A stretch of 64,000 nucleotides of DNA from contig NZ_CP010797.1 in NCBI RefSeq assembly GCF_000954115.1, forward strand, positions 3,720,001-3,784,000, in the 5' to 3' direction. Shown one piece after another: positions 1 through 8,705 of the stretch (position 1 is the first letter of the stretch; each line of letters begins with the position of its first letter). The stretch comes from Rhodococcus sp. B7740 (GTDB taxonomy: Bacteria > Actinomycetota > Actinomycetes > Mycobacteriales > Mycobacteriaceae). The notes below the pieces were generated by a model. That model ran no database searches. It saw only the letters and a list, made by a program, of their open reading frames with translations, and was not told the origin of the DNA. The translations under genes were made by a program, and so were the position numbers.

Positions 1-1554
1 GGGTTGCGGACCGAGGCCGAGGAATCCGAGAGCGGCCAGAGCGAGGGCGACACCGGGGAGCCGAATCATGGCGTGTCGCAGCACTACCGGAACGACGCTG
101 GGCACGATGGACCCGAACAGGATTCGCGCAGTGCCTGCCCCGAATGTCGGCAGGATGGAAATGTAGGGCCGAGCGCGGGTCTCCTCGACGAGAGCGGCTG
201 TGTGCGCGGCGAGCGGAGCCCACGTGACGATGAGGACGGCAACGGCCGCTCCGCCTGCACTCGGACCCCAGATCGCTGCGATCAGTATGCCGGTGACGAC
301 GGGTGGTGCCGCATTGGTGACCTCGACCAGCCCACGGGAGGCCCGCGGAATCAGTCCCATCAGCACGCCGACCACCAGCGCCGCGAGCGTCACGGCAAGC
401 GAGAGACCGATGGAGCGCAGTGCGCCGTCGGCGACGCGGGCCAACAGATCTCGACCCGAGGCGTCAGTTCCGAACGGGTGGGCCGGCGACGGAGCCGCGA
501 ACTTCTCCCGCGTCGTCGCCTGGCCGTCGCGCGGGAGCCCAGCGAGCACCATGACCAGCAGGACCGACGCCGCAGCGATCGGCACCAGCCACCGTCGCGG
601 CGACGGGTGGAAGACGCCGGACGGGATGGGCATCGCCTTCTCGTGCAGTGCGCTACCGAGCAGCAACCGTCGGGCCAGTTCGGCGGAAATCCCCAGAACG
701 GCACTGACGGCCAGCAGTAACAGGATGTCGATCTGCAGGGCGGGAAGATCCTGCGATTGTGCATCGCCGAGGGTGGTGCGACCCAATCCCGGTATGGCAA
801 AGACTTTTTCGACGGCCACAGCCCCGCCGGTCATCGCGACCATGATCAGACCGATCTGCGATGCGAGGCCGGGAAGGGCACGTCGCAGAACCGCACCTGC
901 GATCTGTGGCCGCGAGAAGCCTGCGACCGTCCACGTGATGACCCACCCCTCGGTGAAGGTGACGGCGATCGCGTCGGCGAGCAGTCGCCCGATCAGCCCG
1001 CCCGCAGGCAAACCGAGTGCGAGCCCGGGCAGCACCGCGTACTCGGGACCGTTCCAGCCGTAGGCCGGAAACGACAACCACACGGCACCGAGAACGACGA
1101 GTACCGACGCGAGCAGAAACTCCGGCATCGACGTGAGCGCGGCCGCGACGCCGCCCCCGGTCCGTCTCGGCGTACCGCGGAGCCCGGCCCGAACGCTGGG
1201 AACGACCACGAGGGCGGCGGCGGCGATCGCAACGACCATAGCGAAACCCATCAGTGTCAGCGACACCAGCAGCGCATCGAGGGCCCCGGGTAGCACCGGT
1301 TCACCTGTGTTCCAGGATGTTCCGGGATTGCCCGACGCGATGCCGGTGAGCCAGTCCCAGAACATCCGAAGCGGCCCGGCATCGAGGCCGAGGTCGCGGC
1401 GAATGGCTGCCAGGGCCTCGGGGGTTGCTTCCTGCTCGGCCGAGCGGGCCCGCAGAATGCTCAGTGCCGGATCGCGATCGGACAGCCACGGCAGCATTCC
1501 GACGAGGAGGACGACACCGGCGACGGCAACCAGCCGCGAGGCGGTTGTTCTCAC
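1..1554 (-). CDS. Fused peptide/nickel-type ABC transporter permease (DppB-DppC in one chain), 3' end off window
   Basis: Membrane channel of an ABC importer of the peptide/opine/nickel family. The frame is open for 518 codons from a GTG at 1554 to the window edge, so the C-terminus is missing. Two permease halves are visible: residues about 1-300 with several hydrophobic segments and the loop 'PGLGRTTLGDAQSQDLPALQ' near residue 255, then a second half starting near residue 350 with 'HPFGTDASGRDLLARV', the usual N-terminal signature of DppC/OppC proteins. No stop codon separates them, so this looks like a natural fusion of what are normally two genes. The GTG lies 3 bases after the stop of the binding-protein gene, suggesting translational coupling. 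Last visible gene of a four-gene minus-strand operon. The substrate cannot be told from the sequence. Confidence 0.85.
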   Translation of the reverse strand, partial: MRTTASRLVAVAGVVLLVGMLPWLSDRDPALSILRARSAEQEATPEALAAIRRDLGLDAGPLRMFWDWLTGIASGNPGTSWNTGEPVLPGALDALLVSLTLMGFAMVVAIAAAALVVVPSVRAGLRGTPRRTGGGVAAALTSMPEFLLASVLVVLGAVWLSFPAYGWNGPEYAVLPGLALGLPAGGLIGRLLADAIAVTFTEGWVITWTVAGFSRPQIAGAVLRRALPGLASQIGLIMVAMTGGAVAVEKVFAIPGLGRTTLGDAQSQDLPALQIDILLLLAVSAVLGISAELARRLLLGSALHEKAMPIPSGVFHPSPRRWLVPIAAASVLLVMVLAGLPRDGQATTREKFAAPSPAHPFGTDASGRDLLARVADGALRSIGLSLAVTLAALVVGVLMGLIPRASRGLVEVTNAAPPVVTGILIAAIWGPSAGGAAVAVLIVTWAPLAAHTAALVEETRARPYISILPTFGAGTARILFGSIVPSVVPVVLRHAMIRLPGVALALAALGFLGLGPQP

Positions 1555-1557
1555 TGC

Positions 1558-3036
1558 TTACTCGAAGGCGGTCTGGTTGGTGATGAGCGTGCGTTCCCTC
1601 GGATCGCGGGCGACGCCGGTGATGCCTTCGGATTCGCCCTGGATGACGCGTTCGTGCAGCATCGGCACGGCCGCATCCTTCTCCAGGATCAGCTTCTCGG
1701 CGTCCAGGATCGCGGCGCGGCGGTCGTCTCCGGGTTCGGTGGCCGAGGCGTCTGCCAACGCCGCGTCGACCTGAGGGTCGCAGAACTGGGAGATGTTGAA
1801 CGATCCCTCGCAAGCGAAGTCGGAGAACATGTATGCCACGGGGTCACCGGAATCGAGCACGGTGGCGCGGGAGAGGATGAAGGCATCGAATGCGCCACTG
1901 AGCGCGTCGGTTTCGATGAACTGGTATTCGCGCACCACCTGCTCGACGACGAAGCCCTTCGCCTCGAGTTCCTGCTGCAGCAGCACGGCGACCTCGGGAA
2001 GTTCGGCGCGGTCGGTGAAGGTGGCGAGGGTGATCTTCTTGCCCGTGGCATCACCCGCCGGTGTCTCGGTGCGCGCGGGACGGTCCGCCGCCCACGGCAG
2101 CGCCGGGCCGAGCAGCCCGTTCGCGGCGTCAGCGCGGCCCTCGTAGACCTGCTCGACCAGACGATCCTTGTCCACCGACTCCCGTGCGGCGGCGCGCATG
2201 GCCGGATCGGCGAACACGTCGGACGACGTGTTCAGGTACAGGGTGTTGGTACGCGGCATCGGAACCTCGTGCACCAGCGACGGGTCGATGTTGGCGGCCT
2301 GCGACACCGGAATCGCCTCCACCACATCGGCGGTGCCGTTGCGGAGCGCCGCTGCGCGGGCCGTACCGTCGGGCACGAAGTCGACGTCGATGCCGGCGAG
2401 CCTCGCGGTCTCACCCCAGTAGTTCTCGTTGCGATCCAGCGTGGCACTGGATGTGCCGTTCACAGCGGTCAACACGAATGGTCCGGTGCCGGTTCCGACG
2501 GGGTCGCTGCCGCCTGCGGAGTACGCCGCGGGTGCCAGGATGGCGAGCTGAGGGCTCGAGAGTCGTTGCGGCACCAGTGGATCGACGTCCTCGGTGGTCA
2601 CCTCCACTGAATCGTCGTCGGTGGCGGACACCGTCAGCTCGACGCCGTCGAGGATGCGCGGCTTCGGCGCGGCGGTGGTGGCAGCGGTCAGTGCGGTGAC
2701 GACGGCTGCGGAGTCGAGCGGCGCACCGTTGTGGAACCTCACGTCGGGTCGGAGGTCAAAACTCCAGGTGCGCTCGTCGACGCGGTTCCAGGCGGTGGCC
2801 AGAGCCGGCTGCGCATCACCGAGATCGTCGAGCGTGACCAGGGTTTCGGCGGTGGACCAGCGCGAGAGTTTGAAGGCGTCGTCGCTGAACTGCGAGAGCC
2901 CCGAGCGTGGCGGCTGCAGCATTGCAACGCGGGCCCTGTCCGTGGTGTCGTCGGAAGGGGCCGAAGAAAAGCAGCCGGTCAGCGTGAGGGTTCCTACCGC
3001 TGCCAGGGTGCCGAGGCGGAAGACGTTGGTGGTCAA
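1558..3036 (-). CDS. ABC transporter substrate-binding lipoprotein, SBP_bac_5 (peptide/nickel) family
   Basis: Extracytoplasmic binding protein that delivers substrate to the fused permease downstream. 492 residues, normal for family 5. The N-terminus is a lipoprotein signal with lipobox 'LTLTGC' (Cys22), so it should be anchored in the outer leaflet of the plasma membrane. Family features include 'WSFDLRPDVRFHNGAPLDSA' (about residue 90) and a long two-lobe body. The start is a TTG at 3036 that overlaps the stop of the upstream ATPase gene (TTGA); a GGAG ribosome-binding site lies just before it. The ligand (oligopeptide, nickel chelate or other) is not predictable from the residues seen. 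Confidence 0.9.
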   Translation of the reverse strand: MTTNVFRLGTLAAVGTLTLTGCFSSAPSDDTTDRARVAMLQPPRSGLSQFSDDAFKLSRWSTAETLVTLDDLGDAQPALATAWNRVDERTWSFDLRPDVRFHNGAPLDSAAVVTALTAATTAAPKPRILDGVELTVSATDDDSVEVTTEDVDPLVPQRLSSPQLAILAPAAYSAGGSDPVGTGTGPFVLTAVNGTSSATLDRNENYWGETARLAGIDVDFVPDGTARAAALRNGTADVVEAIPVSQAANIDPSLVHEVPMPRTNTLYLNTSSDVFADPAMRAAARESVDKDRLVEQVYEGRADAANGLLGPALPWAADRPARTETPAGDATGKKITLATFTDRAELPEVAVLLQQELEAKGFVVEQVVREYQFIETDALSGAFDAFILSRATVLDSGDPVAYMFSDFACEGSFNISQFCDPQVDAALADASATEPGDDRRAAILDAEKLILEKDAAVPMLHERVIQGESEGITGVARDPRERTLITNQTAFE

Positions 3037-3800
3037 TGGATCTCCTGTGGTGGTGCGAGCCGGGGTACGGCGTCGATCAGGTCTTGGGTGTACGGGTGCT
3101 GTGGGTCGGTGAGAATGTCTCGTACACTGCCGGTTTCGACGATCCGGCCGTCGTGCATCACCGATACCTCGCGGCAGAGTCGTGCGACCGCAGACAGGTC
3201 GTGGCTCACGATCAGCAGGGCGCTCGGTAGGCCGGCCAACACTGAGAGGACCTGCTCACGCAGGTCGGGGTCCAGTCCGCTGACCGGCTCGTCCGCCAGC
3301 AGATACCGCGGTTCGCATGCCACCGCACGCGCAATGGCGACGCGTTGATTCTGGCCACCGGACAGTTCGGTCGGGCGGCGCTGCAGATAGCGCTGGTCCA
3401 GCCCGACGGCAGCGAGTGCGGCACCTGCCTTGGCTCGATGATCGCCGTCGATGCCGAGCAGTCGCAGCGGCGTAGCCACCAGATCCAGGACACTGCCGCG
3501 TGGGTCGAGACTGGTGGCGGGGTCTTGGGGTACGTACTGCACCAATCGGCGAAACCACCGCAGCGATCTCGCGGAACCCGGACGGACGTTGCGCCCCTCC
3601 AGTTCCACGGTGCCCGCATCGGGGGAGTCCAGTGCCAGCAGCATGCGCAGCACAGTGGTTTTCCCCGAACCGGATTCGCCGACAACAGCGACGCGACCGG
3701 CAGGCGGTAGCGAAAGCGAGACAGCGTCCAGCGCGGTACGAGACGATCCGTGTCGAACGTAGGTGCGCGTGATGTTCGTCGCCGCCAATCCCGCGGTCAT
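3033..3800 (-). CDS. ABC transporter ATP-binding protein (DppF-like)
   Basis: Second nucleotide-binding subunit of the importer. 255 residues. Walker A 'GESGSGKTT', Q-loop 'YVPQDP', ABC signature 'LSGGQNQRV', Walker B 'YLLADEP' and the switch His in 'LIVSHDLS' are all present, so it should hydrolyse ATP. The ending 'YTQDLIDAVPRL' is typical of oligopeptide-type ATPases. The ATG at 3800 overlaps the stop of the first ATPase by four bases (ATGA). A longer frame extends upstream to 3947, but it lies entirely in the first ATPase and has no ABC homology, so the short start is preferred. Confidence 0.92.
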   Translation of the reverse strand: MTAGLAATNITRTYVRHGSSRTALDAVSLSLPPAGRVAVVGESGSGKTTVLRMLLALDSPDAGTVELEGRNVRPGSARSLRWFRRLVQYVPQDPATSLDPRGSVLDLVATPLRLLGIDGDHRAKAGAALAAVGLDQRYLQRRPTELSGGQNQRVAIARAVACEPRYLLADEPVSGLDPDLREQVLSVLAGLPSALLIVSHDLSAVARLCREVSVMHDGRIVETGSVRDILTDPQHPYTQDLIDAVPRLAPPQEIH

Positions 3801-4522
3801 CGCGCTACCAGCTGACGAAACGGATCGGCGGCGCGAGCTCGATCGAGCATGCGCACCACGACATCGGACCTGGGACTGTCGAGAATCTCTGCCGTGGAAC
3901 TCGATTCGACGATGCGTCCCGAGTCGAGAACCATCAGGTGATCGCACAGCTGTGCGGCGACGGCGATGTCGTGCGTGATCAGCAGCAGCGAGGCCACCTC
4001 ACGAAGTGCGTCGAGTACCCGCGCCTGGCTGACCACATCGAGGGCCGTCGTCGGTTCGTCCGCGATCACCAGCGGGCTCTCGCGCGCCAATGCGACTGCG
4101 ATACAGACGCGTTGACGCTGACCACCGGACAGCTCGAGCGGGTGCGCGGCCAGGATGCGTTCGGTGTCGCGCAGACCCACACGCTCGAGCAGCGTCGAGG
4201 CGTCGGGCGTGCGGAGTTGCTTGCCGACGGTGACCATCGGGTTCAGTGCGGTGGCCGAATCCTGGAACACCATCGCCGGGCGGGCGGTGCGCGGTCGCCG
4301 GGGCGTCGAAACCCCGGTGACGTCGTGGCCGTCGACGAGAATGCTGCCGCTGCAGGTGATGCCCGGCGGCAGCGCTCCGACCAACGCCGAAGCGATCATC
4401 GACTTTCCCGATCCCGACGCACCCAGAAGGCCGAGGCGTCGACCGGCGGGGATCTCGAAGGACACGTGCCGGACGATGCGCGAGTGTCCGGCGTCGATGC
4501 AGAGGTCATCGACGGCGAGCAC
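3797..4522 (-). CDS. ABC transporter ATP-binding protein (DppD-like)
   Basis: First nucleotide-binding subunit and first gene of the operon. 241 residues, somewhat short for DppD (often about 320) because the C-terminal oligopeptide-transporter extension is reduced. Motifs: Walker A 'GASGSGKSM', ABC signature 'LSGGQRQRV', Walker B 'LVIADEP', switch 'LLITHDI'. The start is a GTG at 4522 preceded by 'CAGGAGAAACC', a good ribosome-binding site. The operon promoter must lie in 4523-4608, which also holds an inverted repeat (see 4556-4570). Confidence 0.9.
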   Translation of the reverse strand: MLAVDDLCIDAGHSRIVRHVSFEIPAGRRLGLLGASGSGKSMIASALVGALPPGITCSGSILVDGHDVTGVSTPRRPRTARPAMVFQDSATALNPMVTVGKQLRTPDASTLLERVGLRDTERILAAHPLELSGGQRQRVCIAVALARESPLVIADEPTTALDVVSQARVLDALREVASLLLITHDIAVAAQLCDHLMVLDSGRIVESSSTAEILDSPRSDVVVRMLDRARAADPFRQLVAR

Positions 4523-4555
4523 GGTTTCTCCTGGGCTTGAAGGTGTTTATGAATG

Positions 4556-4570
4556 CGACAATCGTTGTCG
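4556..4570. promoter_or_regulatory. Inverted repeat, candidate operator between divergent genes
   Basis: CGACAA-TCG-TTGTCG is a perfect 15-base palindrome in the 98-base gap between the ABC importer operon (minus) and the metallohydrolase-like gene (plus). Its position 34 bases before the importer start fits a repressor or activator site for the importer. No regulator family could be assigned. Confidence 0.45.
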
Positions 4571-4608
4571 ATAGAGGACTGTAGGCGAATCGGGAAGGCG
4601 ACACAAAT

Positions 4609-4614
4609 TAGGCT
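4609..4614 (+). promoter_or_regulatory. -10 hexamer TAGGCT, leaderless promoter
   Basis: TAGGCT ends 6 bases before the ATG at 4621. With a normal 6-7 base distance from -10 to the first transcribed base, transcription would begin at the start codon. No Shine-Dalgarno sequence is present. Confidence 0.55.
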
Positions 4615-4620
4615 GATCCG

Positions 4621-5130
4621 ATGAGCAGGGCGAGGGACGCGCAGCGAGCGGCCGTCTACGACGCCGAGCAACTGGTCCGCACCATGTTCGATCGCGCCGA
4701 GGAGCGAGGTCTTCGCATGGTGGAGGTGATGGGTTCTCAGATCACGCTGCCGATCGAGCGCAAATTCGCCTCCATCGAGTCGGTGCAGGCGTACGTCGAT
4801 GCGGTGCTCGGGCTGGATTGGGTCGCCGCCACCTGGCCCGAGGCCGGTCGTGTGATCACCGTCCGGGCCCGTTCGGGTTCGGCTGCGGCGCATTACGAAT
4901 CGGACACCGCCACCATTGCCGTGCCCCTGCATCGGGGTAACAGGGCCTGGGCGCTGCGAGAGCTGGTGGTGTTGCACGAGCTCGCACACCATTTCGCCGA
5001 GGAGAACGAGCAGCAGCACGGCGGCGCATTCGTCGACCGCTACATCACCCTCGTCGGCGAGATCGTCGGCTCCGAGGCCGGGTTCGTACTGCGCGCGATG
5101 ATGGCCGAGAGCGGCGTCCGCATCGGCTGA
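4621..5130 (+). CDS. Putative zinc metallohydrolase, TIGR04338 family
   Basis: 169-residue cytoplasmic protein. The motif 'LVVLHELAHHFAEE' (about residues 117-130) is an HExxH zinc site with a third His directly after it, as in small metallopeptidase-like proteins restricted to mycolic-acid actinobacteria (family TIGR04338). There is no signal peptide or membrane segment. Substrate and role are unknown. The start codon coincides with a leaderless promoter. The gene is separated from the LLM oxidoreductase by 52 bases, and the two may be cotranscribed. Confidence 0.8.
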   Translation: MSRARDAQRAAVYDAEQLVRTMFDRAEERGLRMVEVMGSQITLPIERKFASIESVQAYVDAVLGLDWVAATWPEAGRVITVRARSGSAAAHYESDTATIAVPLHRGNRAWALRELVVLHELAHHFAEENEQQHGGAFVDRYITLVGEIVGSEAGFVLRAMMAESGVRIG

Positions 5131-5182
5131 TCGCATTCGGGTGCATCATGGGAGACGCAGCCCACACGACGAGGAGATGTAC

Positions 5183-5947
5183 ATGGCCGTCAAGATCGGT
5201 GTTCAGCTTCAGCCCCAGCACGCTCCCGACTATCAGTTGATCCGCGACGCGGTGTTGCGATCGGAGGATGCGGGTGTCGACATCGTCTTCAACTGGGATC
5301 ACTTCTATCCGCTGTACGGCGACCTCGACGGCGCGCACTTCGAGTGCTGGACGATGCTCGGCGCCTGGGCCGAGCAGACGTCGAACGTCGAGATCGGCGC
5401 GCTCGTCACCGGCGGCGGCTACCGCAATCCGGACCTGTTGGCCGACATGGCGCGCACCGTCGACCACATCAGCGGCGGCCGGCTGATTCTCGGCATCGGC
5501 GCTGGGTGGAACGAGAAGGACTACGACAACTTCGGCTACGAATTCGGCACGGCCGGTTCGCGTCTGGCCTTGCTGAAGGAGAGCCTGGCCAGAATCCGAC
5601 ACCGACTCGATGTCGGAAACCCGGCTCCCACCCGCGACATCCCGATTCTCATCGGCGGTGGCGGTGAGAAGAAGACCCTGAAGATGGTCGCCGAGTACGC
5701 GCACATCTGGCACAGCTTCGCCGACCTCGAGGCGTTGAAGCGCAAGTCCGAGATCCTCGCCGAGCACGGCACCACCGTCGGGCGCGACGTCTCGGGCATC
5801 ACTCGATCGGTCTCGTGGCCGGGCGCGGACACCGCCCAGGACTTCGTCGACGCCGGAGCCACCCTGTTCACCGTGGGTACCGGAGGCCCCGAATACGACC
5901 TCACGGAACTGGGCGAAGCCATCGCGTGGCGGGACGCGCACCGGTAG
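5183..5947 (+). CDS. LLM-class (F420-dependent type) oxidoreductase
   Basis: 254-residue TIM-barrel flavin/F420 enzyme of the luciferase-like monooxygenase class. It starts 'MAVKIGVQLQPQHA' and shows 'NWDHFYPLYGD' near residue 40, 'GALVTGGGYRNPDLLADMA' near 75 and 'GRLILGIGAGWNEKDYDNFG' near 100; this last stretch is the classic LLM signature. F420 rather than FMN as cofactor is inferred from the lineage and the subfamily, not proven. The ATG at 5183 was chosen because GAGGAG lies 6 bases upstream; an in-frame ATG at 5177 overlaps that site. The substrate is unknown. Confidence 0.88.
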   Translation: MAVKIGVQLQPQHAPDYQLIRDAVLRSEDAGVDIVFNWDHFYPLYGDLDGAHFECWTMLGAWAEQTSNVEIGALVTGGGYRNPDLLADMARTVDHISGGRLILGIGAGWNEKDYDNFGYEFGTAGSRLALLKESLARIRHRLDVGNPAPTRDIPILIGGGGEKKTLKMVAEYAHIWHSFADLEALKRKSEILAEHGTTVGRDVSGITRSVSWPGADTAQDFVDAGATLFTVGTGGPEYDLTELGEAIAWRDAHR

Positions 5948-6020
5948 TCACACGTCACGGCAGTTCGTTGAGCGAAACCCTTGCGCGTCGGCCGTTTGGG
6001 TGAGTGGGCCCTGGTCCGCT

Positions 6021-6026
6021 TAGGGT
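6021..6026 (+). promoter_or_regulatory. -10 hexamer TAGGGT, leaderless promoter
   Basis: TAGGGT ends 7 bases before the ATG at 6034, predicting a transcript that starts at the start codon. This also argues for 6034 rather than the in-frame GTG at 6004. Confidence 0.5.
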
Positions 6027-6033
6027 TTTGTCC

Positions 6034-7842
6034 ATGGTTGCCGTACGCGCTTCACGCGCGCTCGTGGTTCTCGTTCTCGGACTGTTGATGGCCCTCACGC
6101 TCGCCGCGTGTGGAACGTCGAACTCCGATGATCAGGCGGCCGCAGGTCCCACCGACCTGTGCGCCCCTCCCGGAGTCGACAGTGCGTCGTCCACGCCGAC
6201 GAACTTCGACGCTGCCGCAGCGGCCGCGACGGAGGACAGGTACACGACGGACAACGTCACCCCGCTGGACCGCATCGACACGAATGCCTTGGGATTGGCG
6301 ACGCCGGGAGTGTTGACCGTCGGCACTCTCTCCGACGCCCCGCCGAGCATCTGCCTCGACTCGGCCGGCCAGTACACCGGCTACGACAACGAACTGCTGA
6401 AGGCCGTCGCGGACAAGCTCGGGCTGCAGATCAACTTCTCGGGCACCGAGTTCTCGGGCCTGCTCGCCCAGGTTGCGGGCCGCCGCTTCGACGTCGGGTC
6501 GTCCTCGATCACGACGACGGACGAGCGACGCAACACCGTCGGATTCACCAACGGATACGACTTCGGCTACTTCTCCCTCGTCGCTCAGACCGGCGGTCCG
6601 ATCAGCCGCTTCGAGGACCTGAACGCGAGCACCAGGATCGGCGTGGTGCAGGGCACCGTGCAGGACGACTACGTGGTGAACACGCTCGGCCTCGATCCGG
6701 TGAAGTTCCCGGACTACAACACCGCCTACGCGAACCTGCGGACCGGTCAGATCGACGCCTGGGTGGCTCCGTCGCAGCAGGCCGAGGGCTTGGTCAAGCC
6801 CGAGGACGGCACCGCGATCACACAGAACACGTTCTCGCTGAACAACTTCGTCGGCTGGGCCGTCGCCCGTGACAATCAACCACTGATCGATGCGCTGAAC
6901 TCCGGGCTCGACGCGGTGATCGCCGACGGCACCTGGGCCACGCTCTACTCCGACTGGGTTCCTCGCGAGCTGCCCGACGGCTTCAAGCCCGGCAGCAAGG
7001 CAGCCCCGGAGCCGGAGCTACCCGACTTCGCCGCCATCGCCGCGCAGAACGACGCGAACGCTCCCGAAGCGGTTGCGGTCCAGCCGAAGTCGACGCTGGC
7101 GCAGTTGGGCGACACGTTCTTCGACTGGTCGCTGTACAAGTCCGCCATCCCCGACCTGTTCAAGGTGGGCCTGCCCAACACGCTGATTCTGGCGTTGGCG
7201 TCGGGCATCATCGGTACGGTCCTGGGCATGTTGCTGGCTCTGGCCGGCCTCTCCCGCACGCGCTGGTTGCGCTGGCCCGCCCGCGTCTACACCGACATCT
7301 TCCGCGGACTGCCCGCCGTGGTCATCATTCTGATCATCGGACTGGGCATCGGACCCGTGGTGCAAGGTGTGACCGGCGGCAATCCGTACTGGCTCGGCGC
7401 TGCCGCCCTCTCGCTGCTCGCCGCCGCGTACATCGGCGAGATCTTCCGATCCGGCATCCAGAGCGTCGAAGCCGGTCAGATGGAAGCAGCCCGGGCACTC
7501 GGATTCAGCCGTCGTCGTTCGATGAACCTGGTGGTCGTCCCGCAGGGTGTCCGACGCGTCCTGCCGGCGCTGATGAACCAGTTCATCTCGCTGATCAAGG
7601 ACTCGTCGCTGATCTACTTCCTCGGACTGCTCGCCACCCAACGTGAGCTGTTCGCGGTCGGTCGAGATCTCAACGCGCAGACCGGAAATCTGTCCCCGCT
7701 CGTCGCGGCCGGATTGTTCTACCTGGTGCTGACCGTGCCGCTCACCCATCTCGTGAACTACATCGACAAGCGACTGCGCACCGGCAAGGCCGAGCAGACG
7801 CTGGACCCGGTCGAGCAGGCCGTCGTCGTGGAAAGAGGCTGA
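6034..7842 (+). CDS. Polar amino acid ABC transporter, substrate-binding domain fused to permease
   Basis: 602 residues. The N-terminal signal ends in lipobox 'LTLAAC', followed by a family-3 binding domain (about residues 90-310; '[16 protein letters not shown]', '[16 protein letters not shown]', '[20 protein letters not shown]'), then a linker and a HisM/GlnP-type permease domain (about 370-590) with the cytoplasmic loop '[19 protein letters not shown]' that contacts the ATPase. The organisation is lipoprotein, then extracellular receptor, then membrane channel in one polypeptide, like the receptor-channel fusions known for GlnP systems. The ATPase gene follows after one base. Glutamine, glutamate or another polar amino acid is the likely substrate. 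Confidence 0.9.
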   Translation: MVAVRASRALVVLVLGLLMALTLAACGTSNSDDQAAAGPTDLCAPPGVDSASSTPTNFDAAAAAATEDRYTTDNVTPLDRIDTNALGLATPGVLTVGTLSDAPPSICLDSAGQYTGYDNELLKAVADKLGLQINFSGTEFSGLLAQVAGRRFDVGSSSITTTDERRNTVGFTNGYDFGYFSLVAQTGGPISRFEDLNASTRIGVVQGTVQDDYVVNTLGLDPVKFPDYNTAYANLRTGQIDAWVAPSQQAEGLVKPEDGTAITQNTFSLNNFVGWAVARDNQPLIDALNSGLDAVIADGTWATLYSDWVPRELPDGFKPGSKAAPEPELPDFAAIAAQNDANAPEAVAVQPKSTLAQLGDTFFDWSLYKSAIPDLFKVGLPNTLILALASGIIGTVLGMLLALAGLSRTRWLRWPARVYTDIFRGLPAVVIILIIGLGIGPVVQGVTGGNPYWLGAAALSLLAAAYIGEIFRSGIQSVEAGQMEAARALGFSRRRSMNLVVVPQGVRRVLPALMNQFISLIKDSSLIYFLGLLATQRELFAVGRDLNAQTGNLSPLVAAGLFYLVLTVPLTHLVNYIDKRLRTGKAEQTLDPVEQAVVVERG

Positions 7843-7843
7843 C

Positions 7844-8572
7844 ATGACTTCTGTTTCGCTCGTAGGCAAGGACATCCACCTGTCCTTCGGTACCAACAAG
7901 GTGCTGCGCGGGGTGAGCATCGACGTCCCGGCCGGCACGACCACCACGGTCATCGGCCCGTCGGGCTCGGGCAAGTCGACGCTGCTGCGTGCTCTCAATC
8001 GACTGCACGAACCCGAACAAGGCGACATCCTGCTCGACGGCAAGTCGGTGCTGAAGGACAACCCCGACCAGTTGCGTCAACGTATCGGCATGGTGTTCCA
8101 GCAGTTCAACCTGTTCCCGCACAAGAGCGTTGCCGACAACATCGCGCTCGGCCCGCAGAAGCTGCTCGGCCTGTCCAAGGAGGCTGCTCGCGCGGCCGCG
8201 ATGGATCAACTCGAGTTGGTCGGCCTGGCCAACAAGGCGGATTCGCGTCCGGGCAATCTCTCCGGCGGACAGCAGCAGCGCGTCGCCATCGCGCGAGCAC
8301 TGGCCATGAAGCCGGAGGTGATGTTCTTCGACGAGGCCACCTCCGCTCTCGACCCCGAGCTGGTCAAGGGCGTGCTGGCGCTGATGGCCGACCTCGCGAA
8401 GGGCGGCATGACAATGGTGGTGGTGACCCACGAGATGGGCTTCGCGCGATCGGTGTCCAACAGGGTGTTGTTCATGGATCACGGCAGCGCCGTCGAAACC
8501 GGAACGCCGGAGCAGTTGTTCGACGATCCGCACACCGACCGACTGAAAGCTTTTCTGTCGCAGGTGCTGTAG
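7844..8572 (+). CDS. Polar amino acid ABC transporter ATP-binding protein (GlnQ-like)
   Basis: 242 residues, standard for GlnQ/HisP. Walker A '[11 protein letters not shown]', Q-loop '[12 protein letters not shown]', signature '[19 protein letters not shown]', Walker B '[14 protein letters not shown]', switch '[11 protein letters not shown]'. It starts 1 base after the stop of the receptor-permease fusion, so both form one operon and one transporter. A long hairpin begins at its stop codon. Confidence 0.95.
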   Translation: MTSVSLVGKDIHLSFGTNKVLRGVSIDVPAGTTTTVIGPSGSGKSTLLRALNRLHEPEQGDILLDGKSVLKDNPDQLRQRIGMVFQQFNLFPHKSVADNIALGPQKLLGLSKEAARAAAMDQLELVGLANKADSRPGNLSGGQQQRVAIARALAMKPEVMFFDEATSALDPELVKGVLALMADLAKGGMTMVVVTHEMGFARSVSNRVLFMDHGSAVETGTPEQLFDDPHTDRLKAFLSQVL

Positions 8573-8632
8573 CAGTGGTGTGGACAGGTGCCACAGGGGG
8601 CACTTGTTCACTCCACTGCCGTAGGCACGTTA
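8563..8632. repeat. Palindromic extragenic element, family A copy 1 (terminator-like hairpin)
   Basis: A hairpin starts at the GlnQ stop codon. Arms 8572-8592 (GCAGTGGTGTGGACAGGTGCC, written as GCAGTGGTGTGG + ACAGGTGCC) and 8598-8619 pair with one mismatch and a few G-U pairs around a 5-base loop, and weaker pairing extends outward to about 8563 and 8632. No T-run follows. The same element, with compensating changes, occurs at 32346-32419. It probably terminates or protects the importer mRNA. Confidence 0.75.
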
Positions 8633-8705
8633 GGGCAACCTCGTTGTCCGCGACTTCACCTGAACGTTCCTTTACTTTCGCTTTTGGGTGACAGCGTGCC
8701 CACTC

